From assembly GCA_903889965.1 (NCBI GenBank), contig CAISZM010000030.1, forward strand, positions 1-64,000: a stretch of 64,000 nt of DNA, read 5' to 3'. The notes beneath the pieces are model-generated. The model was given only the letters and a program-made list of their open reading frames with translations, did no database searches and was not told where the DNA came from. This DNA is from an uncultured Elusimicrobia bacterium (GTDB lineage Bacteria > Elusimicrobiota > Elusimicrobia > Elusimicrobiales > UBA9959). Position numbers and translations under genes: made by a program. Position 1 is the first letter of the stretch. Every line of letters starts with the position of its first letter. This document shows positions 17,789 to 25,893 of the stretch, piece by piece.

Positions 17789-18841
17789 TTACCCGAGATT
17801 TTTCCTAAGATAGTCGGCGCGGAACACGTCGCGCGCCTCCGGCGCAAGGGGACGGCCGGCGGCTGCCTGTATATGGGCGGGCTGCATCAGGAGCGTTATC
17901 TGGTTAAAAGCGCTGAAATCCACCTCGATGCCCAGGCCCATAGCCGCGCCCATGCGGGCCAGGGAGACATTCTGCATGAATTCCTCGTAGGAAAGCGAGC
18001 GGGCGTACTTCAGCAGGCCCAGCGCCCTGAACACGGAGTCCTCGGTCCTGATCCGCATCGGCCCCGCAAGCAGTTCTTCCCGGGCGGTTATCTCCTGGCG
18101 TATCAGGTTGCGTATGACCGTATCCATGTTCCTGCAGAATTCCTCCTCGCTGCGTCCCAGGCAGGTGGCGTTGGATATCTGGTAGAAATCCCCCAGGACA
18201 TAGGTACCCTCGCCGTAGATCCCGCGCGCGGTAACCCCGAGGTGCGACAGGCTTTCAAGCACCTGCGGCATCCGCCCCAGGCGCGAAAGCGCCGGAAGGT
18301 GTGCCAGGCAGGAAACCCGCATACCGGTCCCGACATTAGTGGGGCAAGCGGTGAGAAAACCGAATTTCACGCCGTAGGCCAAAGGCAGCGCACGGCCCAG
18401 GGCCTCGTCCAGCTTGAGGGCGGAGCCGAAGGCCTCGTCTATGGCAAAACCTGAACGCAGGCACTGCAGGCGCAGGTGGTCCTCCTCGTTTATCATCACT
18501 GACAGGTCTTCGTCATTGGACACCGCGGCGCCGGTGGGCAGCGCGGATGTGGCCAGGGCGTGTGAGACATGGTGCCTCTCCACCAGGAAACGCCTTTCCA
18601 CCTGGTCCAGCGCCTCCAGTTTGAAATAATGACCCCGCGGGAATAGCCCGCTCCCCCTGACCGCCGCGAAGGCAAGGCGGCGCACCTCCTCGAGCTGGCG
18701 GGGCTCGGCGTGGCCGGGAAAATTGAAGCCTTCTATATTCCGCGCGAAGCGCACCCGCGTGGAGAAGATCATGTCCGGCCAGGCGCCGCCGGCGTTGGCC
18801 CAGGCGACGCAGGGGCGGAAGCTCTTTATGACATCAGCCAT
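17789..18841 (-). CDS. mcsB: Protein arginine kinase McsB
   Basis: This 350-residue protein belongs to the phosphagen/arginine kinase fold and modifies protein arginines, marking proteins for ClpCP in Firmicutes. It carries the nucleotide-binding segment STRVRFARNIEGF, the catalytic cysteine loop TACPTNVGTGMR, and a C-terminal RDVFRA. The last matches the RDxxRA motif that sets McsB apart from metabolite kinases. The ATG overlaps the end of mcsA by 8 bp, so the two are translationally coupled. No ctsR or clpC gene is nearby, unlike the Bacillus operon. The protease partner must be encoded elsewhere or differ. Confidence 0.95.
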   Translation of the reverse strand: MADVIKSFRPCVAWANAGGAWPDMIFSTRVRFARNIEGFNFPGHAEPRQLEEVRRLAFAAVRGSGLFPRGHYFKLEALDQVERRFLVERHHVSHALATSALPTGAAVSNDEDLSVMINEEDHLRLQCLRSGFAIDEAFGSALKLDEALGRALPLAYGVKFGFLTACPTNVGTGMRVSCLAHLPALSRLGRMPQVLESLSHLGVTARGIYGEGTYVLGDFYQISNATCLGRSEEEFCRNMDTVIRNLIRQEITAREELLAGPMRIRTEDSVFRALGLLKYARSLSYEEFMQNVSLARMGAAMGLGIEVDFSAFNQITLLMQPAHIQAAAGRPLAPEARDVFRADYLRKNLG

Positions 18842-19346
18842 GGCTTTTATCCAATCCCTTCAGGGCGTCGCGCAGGCGGGCGGCGCACTCAAAATCTTCT
18901 TTAGCCACGGCTTCCCGGATCGCGGCGCGCAACTCCTCCCGCCTGCGGGCGGCCGGGGCCGGGGACCGCTTCAAGGCGGCGCCGCCGGAATAAACCCTCC
19001 CCGTGTGCTGCGAGGCCCCGTGTATGCGGGCCATCAGCTCGGTAAGCTGCGGCTCGAAACTCGAATAGCATCCGGCGCAGGCGAGCCTGCCGGTTTCCTT
19101 GAATTCGGAGTACTTCAGCCCGCAGGAGCGGCAGCAAAGCGTCTTTCGTTCCGAAGGAAGGAAATCCTTGAAATAGCCGCTCATGTTGCCGACTATATCC
19201 GAAATATTGAATGCGCCGGTCTCCAGGCCCATGCCTTTCCTGGCGGCACAGGCCTGGCAAAGGTGAGCCTCTGTAACCTTGTTATTGACCGCAAGCTTAA
19301 GGAATACTGTAGCCTGCGCCTTGTGGCATTCTTCGCAGAGTTTCAT
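18834..19346 (-). CDS. mcsA: McsA-like zinc-binding activator of the arginine kinase
   Basis: This 170-residue protein has four CxxC-type pairs: CEECHKAQ, CQACAARKG, CCRSCGLKY and CAGCYSSF. They predict two zinc-binding sites. A UvrB/UvrC-type UVR helix pair closes the C-terminus (AAIREAVAKEDFECAARLRD). This is the layout of McsA, which binds and activates McsB. It overlaps mcsB by 8 bp and follows lolD by 18 bp. The UVR domain normally contacts UvrB or Clp-like partners. No Clp gene is in the window. Confidence 0.92.
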   Translation of the reverse strand: MKLCEECHKAQATVFLKLAVNNKVTEAHLCQACAARKGMGLETGAFNISDIVGNMSGYFKDFLPSERKTLCCRSCGLKYSEFKETGRLACAGCYSSFEPQLTELMARIHGASQHTGRVYSGGAALKRSPAPAARRREELRAAIREAVAKEDFECAARLRDALKGLDKSHG

Positions 19347-19364
19347 GATTCGCGCGGAGACCGT

Positions 19365-20036
19365 TTATGGAACGGAGTCCCCCAGTTTTCCTCCTGACAT
19401 GCGCAGCACGCGGTCGGCGCGGCGCGCGGCCTCGTCGTTATGCGTCACCATCAGCACGGCCGCGCCCAGCCCGGCGGCGCGGCGCAGATCGTCAAGGATT
19501 ACCCCTGAGTTGTGACGGTCCAGGTTGCCGGTCGGCTCGTCCGCTATAAGAAGGGCAGGCCCGTTCCTGAGGGCGCGCAGCATCGCCGAACGCTGCTTCT
19601 CGCCGCCGGAGATCTCCATCGGGAATTTCCCGGCTATGGCTTCAAGATCGAAACGTTTCAGCAGCTCCAGCCCGCGCCCGGCATCCCCGCCCCCGAGCAC
19701 CCTCGCCGGCATCTCGATATTCTCAAGCACCGTGAATTCCGGCAGCAGCGAGTCGAACTGGAACACGAAACCTATATTTTTAAGGCGCAGCACGGCCTTC
19801 TCCGACTCGTCCAGGTCCTCTATTCGCCGCCCGAAAAGCCTCACCTCTCCGCTGTAAACGTCATCGAGAAGGCCTATGATGTTGAGGAAGGTGGATTTGC
19901 CCGAACCGGACGGACCCACGACGGAAACGAACTCCCCTTTTGAAATGGAAAAATCAAGGTTCTCGAGCACCAGTATCTGCTCGTGTCCCTGCGTATAAGC
20001 CTTGCTCAGCCCCGAAATTTCAACGACTTTATCCAT
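19365..20036 (-). CDS. lolD: Lipoprotein-releasing ABC transporter ATPase LolD
   Basis: From the ATG at 20036 the protein has 223 residues, the usual LolD length. The ORF track extends 58 codons further, but that stretch is low-complexity and lies across hairpins, so I reject the longer start. Walker A is GPSGSGKSTF, the signature is MEISGGEKQR and Walker B is ALLIADEPTGNLD. The family drives extraction of lipoproteins from the inner membrane together with LolC/E. The permease gene lies 186 bp upstream on the same strand. LolD-like MacB or FtsE proteins are alternatives, but the paired LolC/E-type permease decides against them. Confidence 0.9.
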   Translation of the reverse strand: MDKVVEISGLSKAYTQGHEQILVLENLDFSISKGEFVSVVGPSGSGKSTFLNIIGLLDDVYSGEVRLFGRRIEDLDESEKAVLRLKNIGFVFQFDSLLPEFTVLENIEMPARVLGGGDAGRGLELLKRFDLEAIAGKFPMEISGGEKQRSAMLRALRNGPALLIADEPTGNLDRHNSGVILDDLRRAAGLGAAVLMVTHNDEAARRADRVLRMSGGKLGDSVP

Positions 20037-20222
20037 ATCAAGATCCGTTCCGCATTCTACTTTCAAGGAGGCAGGCATGGGATTGCCCGCCGCCCCCCTT
20101 GCGGAAAGGGGGCCCCGACCTAATTCTCCCGGTCGGGGGGAAACCGGCGCAAGCGTGGACTCTTGGACACTGTAGCGTTTCCTCTGCCCGGGGGCGGAAG
20201 GTAATTCCATGCCTGACTCCCC
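20037..20222 (-). other. Structured gap between lolC/E and lolD
   Basis: These 186 bp are unusually long for this compact region. They hold a perfect 8-bp hairpin, CCCCGACC/GGTCGGGG (20113-20120 with 20131-20138). Next to it is a second C-rich/G-rich stem (CCCCTT/AAGGGG, around 20095-20111). No coding signature or promoter is evident. It may be a processing or attenuation element that adjusts LolD relative to its permease. Confidence 0.4.
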
Positions 20223-21446
20223 CTACCCATATCTTATCGCGTCGACCGGGCTTACCCTCGAGGCACGCAGCGCCGGGTAAACGGCGCTGAGCATGCAGAG
20301 CAGGTAGCTCACCAGAGCGGTAGACAATATATCGCGCAGCTTGAGGTCCACCGGGACCTTGGTGATATAGTAGATATCGGACGGCAGCTCCACCACGGGG
20401 TACACGGAAATAAAAACGGAGATGCCAACGCCCAGGATCACGCCCACCGTTATGCCGGCGAGGGCTATAAGGTTCCCCTCCCAGAAAAAGACGCGACGTA
20501 TGAAGCCGGGGCCGGCGCCCATAGCCCGCAGTATGCCTATATCGCGCAGCTTCTCCACGCTCATCATCAGCAGGTTGGACGCTATGTTGAAAGTGGCGAC
20601 CAGTATTATAAGTGCCAGGATCAGCGTCATCACGAATCTCTCCAGTTTCAGCGCGGCAAAAAGCGTCTGGTTCATATCGGCATAGGTCTTTACCGTGTAG
20701 GAGAAGCCCAGCGCTTTACGGAGCCCGGCCGCGGACTCGCCCGCGTCATTTATGTCCTTAAGCCTGACGCCCACGCCGTTGGCCCCGCCGCCCATCCCGA
20801 AAAAGTCACCGGCAGCGCCGATAGCGCAGTAAGCCATGGTATTGTCGAATTCATAATAACCGGTGCGCACCAAGCCTGCGACCCTGAACTTTTTCATCCT
20901 GGGAAGCACTCCCATGCCGGTAACCGACCCCTGCGGGGAAACCAGCACGGCGTCGTCGCCCACCCAAAGGCCCAGGTTCTTGGCAAGCTCCTCGCCCAGC
21001 ACGATGGGCGGAGGCCCGTCCGCTTTTTTGGAAAGCGGCGCCCAGGAGCCCTTCGTAATATAGCTCCCCAGGCTGTTCACCGTGAACTCCCCGGCCGGGT
21101 CAAGGCCCTTGACCACCACGCCGGTGGAACGGTTGTCGAAGGTCAGTATGGCCTGGCCCAGCACGAACGGGGACTGGGCCGCCATGTGCCCGTCGCGTTC
21201 CAGAGCGGAACGCACCATCGCGAGGTCGCGCGGCTGCATGCGCCCGTAGATAGTGATGTGCGCCTGCGCGTCGATTATTTTTTTCTTGATGTCGGACTGG
21301 AAACCGTCCATTATGGCCAGCGTAACTATCAGCGCGGCCACGCCGAGAGCCACCCCGGCCACGCCTATGAGGGTGGTGATCATGGCGAAGAGGCCTTTCC
21401 TCTTTGCCAGCAGGTAGCGTCGGGCTATAAAAAATTCTGTGGACAT
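20223..21446 (-). CDS. lolC: Lipoprotein-releasing ABC transporter permease (LolC/LolE family)
   Basis: This 407-residue protein has the FtsX/LolCE topology. One membrane span lies near residues 22-47 (ITTLIGVAGVALGVAALIVT), followed by a periplasmic domain to ~residue 265. Three C-terminal spans end in SYLLCMLSAVYPALRASRVSPVDAIRYG, the family's closing motif. It moves lipoproteins out of the inner membrane with LolD. A single permease is encoded, so the transporter may be a homodimer, as reported for LolF-type systems, rather than a LolC-LolE pair. The nearby genes encode several lipoproteins (C39-like, CsgG, DUF799-like, FlgT-like) that could be clients. Confidence 0.9.
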   Translation of the reverse strand: MSTEFFIARRYLLAKRKGLFAMITTLIGVAGVALGVAALIVTLAIMDGFQSDIKKKIIDAQAHITIYGRMQPRDLAMVRSALERDGHMAAQSPFVLGQAILTFDNRSTGVVVKGLDPAGEFTVNSLGSYITKGSWAPLSKKADGPPPIVLGEELAKNLGLWVGDDAVLVSPQGSVTGMGVLPRMKKFRVAGLVRTGYYEFDNTMAYCAIGAAGDFFGMGGGANGVGVRLKDINDAGESAAGLRKALGFSYTVKTYADMNQTLFAALKLERFVMTLILALIILVATFNIASNLLMMSVEKLRDIGILRAMGAGPGFIRRVFFWEGNLIALAGITVGVILGVGISVFISVYPVVELPSDIYYITKVPVDLKLRDILSTALVSYLLCMLSAVYPALRASRVSPVDAIRYG

Positions 21447-21504
21447 AGGGGACGCTAAAAAGCGGCGGCACGCGGGTTGCGGGCTCTGTGCCCTGCGGCG
21501 CCCG

Positions 21505-22995
21505 CTATTCCGGGTCGGCGGGGCGCAGCAGCGGGAACAGTATAACCTCGCGTATGGACGGCTTTCCGGACATCAGCATGCAGAGGCGGTCTATGCCTAT
21601 CCCGATGCCGCCCATCGGGGGCATGCCGTATTCCATGGCTTCGATGAAATCCTTGTCGAGGACGTCGGCTTCGCCGTTATTCTCCTCTTCCTTCTGGCGC
21701 AGCTGCTCCACCAGGCGGCCCTTCTGGTCCTCCGGGTCGTTCAGCTCCGTGTAAGCGTTGGCTATCTCCTCGGTGCCGGCGAAAAATTCGAAGCGCTCCA
21801 CCAGCGTTTCATCGCCGGGCTTGCACTTGGCCAGCGGCGTAATTGCCGTAGGATGGTCGAAAACGAAGGTAGGCTGCTGCAGGTCCGCCAGGATATTATC
21901 ATCCATGATGCGATCGAAGATCTTGGCGGAGGTGGTGTCCGGGCCGTACTCGATGTGCAGCTTTTTCGCGAGCGCCACGAGGTTCGGGCGGTTGAAGCGC
22001 TTGCCGTCGAGAATATTGTGTATGTCCTCGCCGGTCTTTACCTTCCACTCGTCGGGCAGCGACAGGCGGCGGAACGGCGGCTTCAGGTTGATCTTCTGGC
22101 CGTTGTACTCCACGGTCTCCGAGCCGGTGACCTGGATAAGGCGCTCGAAAAGCTTCTCCACCAGCGCGGCCATCCCGTGGTAGTCGGAGTAGGCCTTGTA
22201 GGCCTCCACCATCGTGAATTCGGGGTTGTGGCGGGCATCCACGCCCTCGTTGCGGAACACGCGGCCTATCTCGTAGGCGCCCTGGAAGCCGCCGATCAGC
22301 AGCTTCTTGAGCGGCAGCTCCAGCGCGATGCGCATGTACATTTCGTACTTGTAAGCGTTATGGAAGGTTATGAAGGGCCTGGCGGACGCGCCTCCGGCCT
22401 GCGAGCACAGCACCGGGGTTTCCACCTCGAGCATGCCCTCGCCATTGAGCACCTCGCGCAGCGTGGCCACTATCTGCGCGCGCTTCACGAAGATGTCCCG
22501 CACGTCGTCGTTGCAGATCAGGTCCAGGTAGCGGTCGCGGTAGCGGGCCTCGGCGTCGGTCAGGCCGTGGAACTTTTCCGGCAGCGGGCGCACGGCCTTG
22601 GACAGCACGGTCAGTTTTTCCGCGTTGACGGTCAATTCCCCGGTATGGGTGACGAAAAGTTTCCCCTCCACGCCGAGGAAATCGCCGACAGCCAGCTGCT
22701 TTTTAAAAAGTTCGTAGGCCTCTTCGCCCACCAAATCCTTCTTCACGTAGATCTGCATCCTGCCCGTCCCGTCTTTAAGATGGGCGAAGGCGGCTTTCCC
22801 CATGACGCGCATCAGCATCATGCGGCCGGCTATCGTCACCGGCGTCTCGGGCGGCAGTTTAGCCGCCTGCGCTATCTTATGGGTCAGGCTGAAGCGGTGC
22901 GGGAACGGGTCTATGCCCTTTTCCCTTATGGCCTTAATCTTGGCGTAGTTGTTGGCGACTATGTCGCTGATGCCTGAATTGGTTGGAGTGTTCAT
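21505..22995 (-). CDS. lysS: Lysyl-tRNA synthetase (class II)
   Basis: This 496-residue class II lysyl-tRNA synthetase charges tRNA-Lys. It has an N-terminal OB-fold anticodon-binding domain (~55-160). The class II motifs follow: motif 1 around FVKRAQIVATLREVL, motif 2 around GRVFRNEGVDARHNPEFTMVE, and motif 3 at the end, GGIGIGIDRLCML. The length matches bacterial LysS. Its ATG overlaps the stop of the upstream receiver-domain gene (ATGA, 22992-22995), indicating translational coupling. The lolC/E gene follows 58 bp downstream on the same strand. Confidence 0.97.
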   Translation of the reverse strand: MNTPTNSGISDIVANNYAKIKAIREKGIDPFPHRFSLTHKIAQAAKLPPETPVTIAGRMMLMRVMGKAAFAHLKDGTGRMQIYVKKDLVGEEAYELFKKQLAVGDFLGVEGKLFVTHTGELTVNAEKLTVLSKAVRPLPEKFHGLTDAEARYRDRYLDLICNDDVRDIFVKRAQIVATLREVLNGEGMLEVETPVLCSQAGGASARPFITFHNAYKYEMYMRIALELPLKKLLIGGFQGAYEIGRVFRNEGVDARHNPEFTMVEAYKAYSDYHGMAALVEKLFERLIQVTGSETVEYNGQKINLKPPFRRLSLPDEWKVKTGEDIHNILDGKRFNRPNLVALAKKLHIEYGPDTTSAKIFDRIMDDNILADLQQPTFVFDHPTAITPLAKCKPGDETLVERFEFFAGTEEIANAYTELNDPEDQKGRLVEQLRQKEEENNGEADVLDKDFIEAMEYGMPPMGGIGIGIDRLCMLMSGKPSIREVILFPLLRPADPE

Positions 22996-23375
22996 TTTTT
23001 TGATACTATGGCGTCTTTCACTATTTTCACGAGGCTCTTGGGTTCAAAAGGCTTGTCCACGAAGGCGAAAATATTCGAGGACAGCTCGAACAGGTCTTTC
23101 ATCTGGCCCTTGGCTGTCAGGATGACTATCGGGATGTCGCGCAGCTCATCTATTTCCTGAAGCTTGGACTGCAGGGTGTAACCGTCCATTTCGGGCATCA
23201 TTATATCCAGTATGATGACGTCGGGGATGATCTTGCCCGGATCGGTAGAGGTCAGGCGGTTATAGGCCTCCAGCCCGTTATAGGCTTCCAGGACTTCGAG
23301 CTTCTCCCTCTCCATCAGCACCTTTATCAGGTACACCACGTCTTTTTCGTCGTCTACGATCATTACTTTGGACAT
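22992..23375 (-). CDS. Stand-alone response-regulator receiver protein
   Basis: I start this gene at the ATG at 23375, giving 127 residues that begin SKVMIVDDEKDVVYLI. The longer ORF-track start adds 34 residues with no receiver homology. The acidic pair, the phosphoacceptor Asp in DVIILDIMMPEMDGY, the switch Thr in IVILTAKG and the Lys in FVDKPFEP are all present. There is no output domain, so it works as a CheY/Spo0F-like relay or protein-binding switch. It overlaps lysS by 4 bp and has no kinase beside it. Two sensor kinases elsewhere in the window lack adjacent regulators. Confidence 0.92.
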   Translation of the reverse strand: MSKVMIVDDEKDVVYLIKVLMEREKLEVLEAYNGLEAYNRLTSTDPGKIIPDVIILDIMMPEMDGYTLQSKLQEIDELRDIPIVILTAKGQMKDLFELSSNIFAFVDKPFEPKSLVKIVKDAIVSKK

Positions 23376-23537
23376 ATTTTTCCCGTCACCCCGTATCCGT
23401 AAATTCCGCAGGCCCGGCCGCAGCAGGCCGCTAATGTAATAATATGATATTTTACTGAAAGGGCGCGCAAAAAACAAGGAACAGCCCTAAATCCGCAAAA
23501 AGATGTAAAATGGGTTTATACAACTCATGGAGGCCGC

Positions 23538-24011
23538 ATGGCTATTGAAAGAACACTTGTACTGATAAAACCCGACGGGATGCAGCGTCACCTGACCGGG
23601 CTGTCCATAGACCGCCTGGACAACACAGGCTACGAAATGGTGGCGGCCAAGGTGGTTTCCGTCACAGAGGAACTGGCCCGCAGGCACTACGCGCTGCTCG
23701 AGGGCCACGGAGTATTCACCGACAAGGCGAAATACGAACAGCTGATAAATTTTATAAAAGGCGATTTCCACGGCGTCTCCAGGCGCCGCGTGGTGGCGCT
23801 GATATACCAGGGGGAGAACGCTGTAAAGGGAATAAGGACCGTCGTAGGCGCCACCAACCCGGAGGACGCCGACCCCTGCACGATACGCGGAGCTTTCGGC
23901 CGCATCTGCCGCAAGCACGGCTACTTTGAGAACGTCGTTCACGCCTCCGGGAACCCGGAGGAGGCCGAACGCGAGATCGGCATCTGGTTCAAACCCGAAG
24001 AAATAGTGTGA
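23538..24011 (+). CDS. ndk: Nucleoside diphosphate kinase
   Basis: This 157-residue protein starts AIERTLVLIKPDGMQR, the Ndk N-terminus. The phosphorylated histidine is in ENVVHASGNPEEAEREIGIWF, corresponding to the usual N-x-x-H-(G/A)-S region. The enzyme balances nucleoside triphosphates by transferring the gamma phosphate from ATP. The segment between CTIRGAFG and the histidine (RICRKHGYF) looks slightly longer than in Escherichia coli Ndk. A GGAGG ribosome site lies 6 bp before the ATG. It is divergent from the receiver gene and followed after 7 bp by the alpha/beta-hydrolase-fold gene. Confidence 0.95.
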   Translation: MAIERTLVLIKPDGMQRHLTGLSIDRLDNTGYEMVAAKVVSVTEELARRHYALLEGHGVFTDKAKYEQLINFIKGDFHGVSRRRVVALIYQGENAVKGIRTVVGATNPEDADPCTIRGAFGRICRKHGYFENVVHASGNPEEAEREIGIWFKPEEIV

Positions 24012-24018
24012 CACAGCG

Positions 24019-24906
24019 ATGAAGACCGAAGCCACGATAAGGGCGGCCTTTGTTTTCTTTTGCGCCGCTCTGTTTTCCCTGGCCGCTCCCTCGAACGGCG
24101 CCGGCCAGGGGCGCGTGGAAGAGCGCGTGACCCTTACCACCGATGACGGCTGGAACCTCAGCGCGCGCTACCTCAAGGCGGCGGACCAGTCGCCCACCGT
24201 GGTCATGATACACGCGCAGAAAAGCGACCTGACCGAGTGGGAGCCCTGGCTCAGGCAGATGAACCGCTACGGCTTCGGTTACCTTGTTTTCGACCTGCGC
24301 GGACACGGCAACAGCTTCGTTATGCCGGACGGTTCAACGACCACCTGGCACTCCTTCAGCGTCAGCGGTTCCGACAACGAATATAACAAGATGCTGCGGG
24401 ATGTGGAGGCCGCGCTGGTCTTCCTGTCCACGCGCTCGGTCCCCGGCGATAAGACGGTGCTGGCCGGTTCGGTACTGGGCGCCAATCTCGCCATCAAGGC
24501 CGCCGCCATACACCCGGAGATCTCGATGGTGATAGCCGTTTCGCCTGCGCTCAACGTGAACGACGTCCTGTCGGTGAACCCGCTCAGGGCGTACGGCCGC
24601 AGGCCGCTCCTTATACTGGCCGGCGCGGACAGGGAAAGACAGTACACCGAATTCCAGATCCTGCACAGCACGGCCAAGATCGCCTGCGGAAAAGGGAACG
24701 TAGCGGTAATAGTGGAGGCTAAGGGATTCGGGCCGCAACTTATCAACAAGTACACCGCGCGCCGGGTACTGGACTGGATAAAGAACCCGAGGCTGCCGGA
24801 AATCGTGGAATTCTCCACCGCCGCCGCCGGCCCCGAACCGCTGAACACCCCCGGGACGCGGACGGACGGCTCCGAGGACGAAACGCCGGACTATTCGCAG
24901 GAATGA
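24019..24906 (+). CDS. Secreted alpha/beta-hydrolase-fold protein, likely catalytically degenerate
   Basis: This 295-residue protein has an N-terminal signal peptide ending near SNGAGQG. Its fold segments (VVMIHAQKSDLTEW, YLVFDLRGHGNS, LLILAGADRE) match alpha/beta hydrolases of the dienelactone-hydrolase/esterase type. At the nucleophile elbow, relatives read GxSxGA, whereas here the sequence is AGSVLGANLAIK. If the G-x-x-L-G-A frame is aligned, the nucleophile serine is replaced by valine. The expected late histidine (GHG) reads AKGFGP. I therefore suspect a pseudo-enzyme or a shifted active site. It lies between ndk and murQ on the same strand, with murQ starting at its stop codon. Confidence 0.75.
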   Translation: MKTEATIRAAFVFFCAALFSLAAPSNGAGQGRVEERVTLTTDDGWNLSARYLKAADQSPTVVMIHAQKSDLTEWEPWLRQMNRYGFGYLVFDLRGHGNSFVMPDGSTTTWHSFSVSGSDNEYNKMLRDVEAALVFLSTRSVPGDKTVLAGSVLGANLAIKAAAIHPEISMVIAVSPALNVNDVLSVNPLRAYGRRPLLILAGADRERQYTEFQILHSTAKIACGKGNVAVIVEAKGFGPQLINKYTARRVLDWIKNPRLPEIVEFSTAAAGPEPLNTPGTRTDGSEDETPDYSQE

Positions 24907-24908
24907 CC

Positions 24909-25811
24909 ATGGGCAGGGATATTTCAAGCCGGTACTCAAAACTCCCCACGGAGCAGGAAAATCCGCGCACCCGGGACCTGGACCGCGTGCCGCTGAGACG
25001 CGTTCTTGAAAAACTCAACCGGGAGGACGCGCTTGTCCCCGCGGCCGTGGCCCGGGCCATACCGCAGATAGAAAGAGCGGCGCGCGCTGTCTCAAGGACC
25101 TACCTTTCGGGGGGGAAGATATATTTTATCGGGGCCGGCACCAGCGGCCGCCTTGGAGTGCTGGAAGCCGCCGAGATCCCCCCCACCTATGGCGTAGGGC
25201 CGCATGTCTTTACCGCCCTTATGGCAGGCGGCAAGAAAGCCGTTTTCCACTCCAAAGAAGGCGCCGAGGATGTTTTTTCCGACGGCAAAGAGGAGATCCT
25301 GAAACTGGCCCGCCGCGGCGACACGGTAATAGGCATAGCGGCCAGCGGCATCACCCCGTACGTAAAAGGCGCCCTGTCCGCGGGCCGGAAGGCCGGCGCC
25401 ATAACGGTACTTGTAACCTGCAACCCGCGGGAAAAGGCGAAAGAAGCCTCCATACGCGTGGCCATCGACGTGGGCCCCGAGCCCGTTTCGGGCTCCACCC
25501 GCATGAAGTCGGGGACCGCCACGAAGCTCGCCCTCAACATGCTTTCCACGGCCTCTATGGTGATATCCGGCAAGGTCTACCGGAACTGGATGGTGGACGT
25601 CAGGGCCACTTCCAGGAAACTGGCGCTGCGCGCGGAAAGCATAACAGCCGCCGTAGGCGGCGTCACCAGGAAGGAAGCGGCCCGCCTGCTCGGCGTCACA
25701 GGCAAAGACGTCAAGACGGCCATAGTCATGGCGCGCCTGGGCGTTTCGAAGCCGGAAGCGCGGGCCCGCATAAAGAAAGCCCGCGGTTTCCTGAAAGACA
25801 TCCTGGGTTAG
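24909..25811 (+). CDS. murQ: N-acetylmuramic acid 6-phosphate etherase
   Basis: This protein of about 300 residues has the SIS-domain signature FIGAGTSGRLGVLEAAEIPP and the catalytic-region motif HSKEGAEDVFSDG. It also has PVSGSTRMKSGTATKLALN and a C-terminal helical domain, as in MurQ. It cleaves the lactyl ether of MurNAc-6-phosphate to give GlcNAc-6-phosphate, a step of peptidoglycan recycling. The first ATG (24903) overlaps the previous stop as ATGA. The ATG at 24909 is better spaced from AGGA, so I use it. No MurNAc transporter or kinase is adjacent. The distant dipeptide epimerase may serve the same recycling route. Confidence 0.93.
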   Translation: MGRDISSRYSKLPTEQENPRTRDLDRVPLRRVLEKLNREDALVPAAVARAIPQIERAARAVSRTYLSGGKIYFIGAGTSGRLGVLEAAEIPPTYGVGPHVFTALMAGGKKAVFHSKEGAEDVFSDGKEEILKLARRGDTVIGIAASGITPYVKGALSAGRKAGAITVLVTCNPREKAKEASIRVAIDVGPEPVSGSTRMKSGTATKLALNMLSTASMVISGKVYRNWMVDVRATSRKLALRAESITAAVGGVTRKEAARLLGVTGKDVKTAIVMARLGVSKPEARARIKKARGFLKDILG

Positions 25812-25839
25812 ACTTTTCAGCGCCGGAGCAGCGGCGCAT

Positions 25840-25879
25840 AAAAAAGCCCGCGGCTCATATCGGCCGCGGGCTTTATTTT
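25840..25879. terminator. Bidirectional rho-independent terminator
   Basis: A 12-bp stem (25843-25854 with 25863-25874, core AGCCCGCGGC) has an 8-base loop. On the plus strand it is followed by TTTATTTT. On the minus strand it is followed by TTTTTATG. It sits between the convergent ends of murQ and the DUF5666-like gene and can stop transcription from both. Confidence 0.93.
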
Positions 25880-25893
25880 CCAAGGCCGTCCTT

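Noticed and set aside
20037-20210. Extended N-terminus for LolD
   Set aside because: The extra 58 residues have no family support and are encoded by hairpin-forming sequence. The ATG at 20036 gives the usual LolD length.
23376-23477. Extended N-terminus for the receiver protein
   Set aside because: Receiver domains begin just before the acidic pair. The extra 34 residues contain no conserved element.
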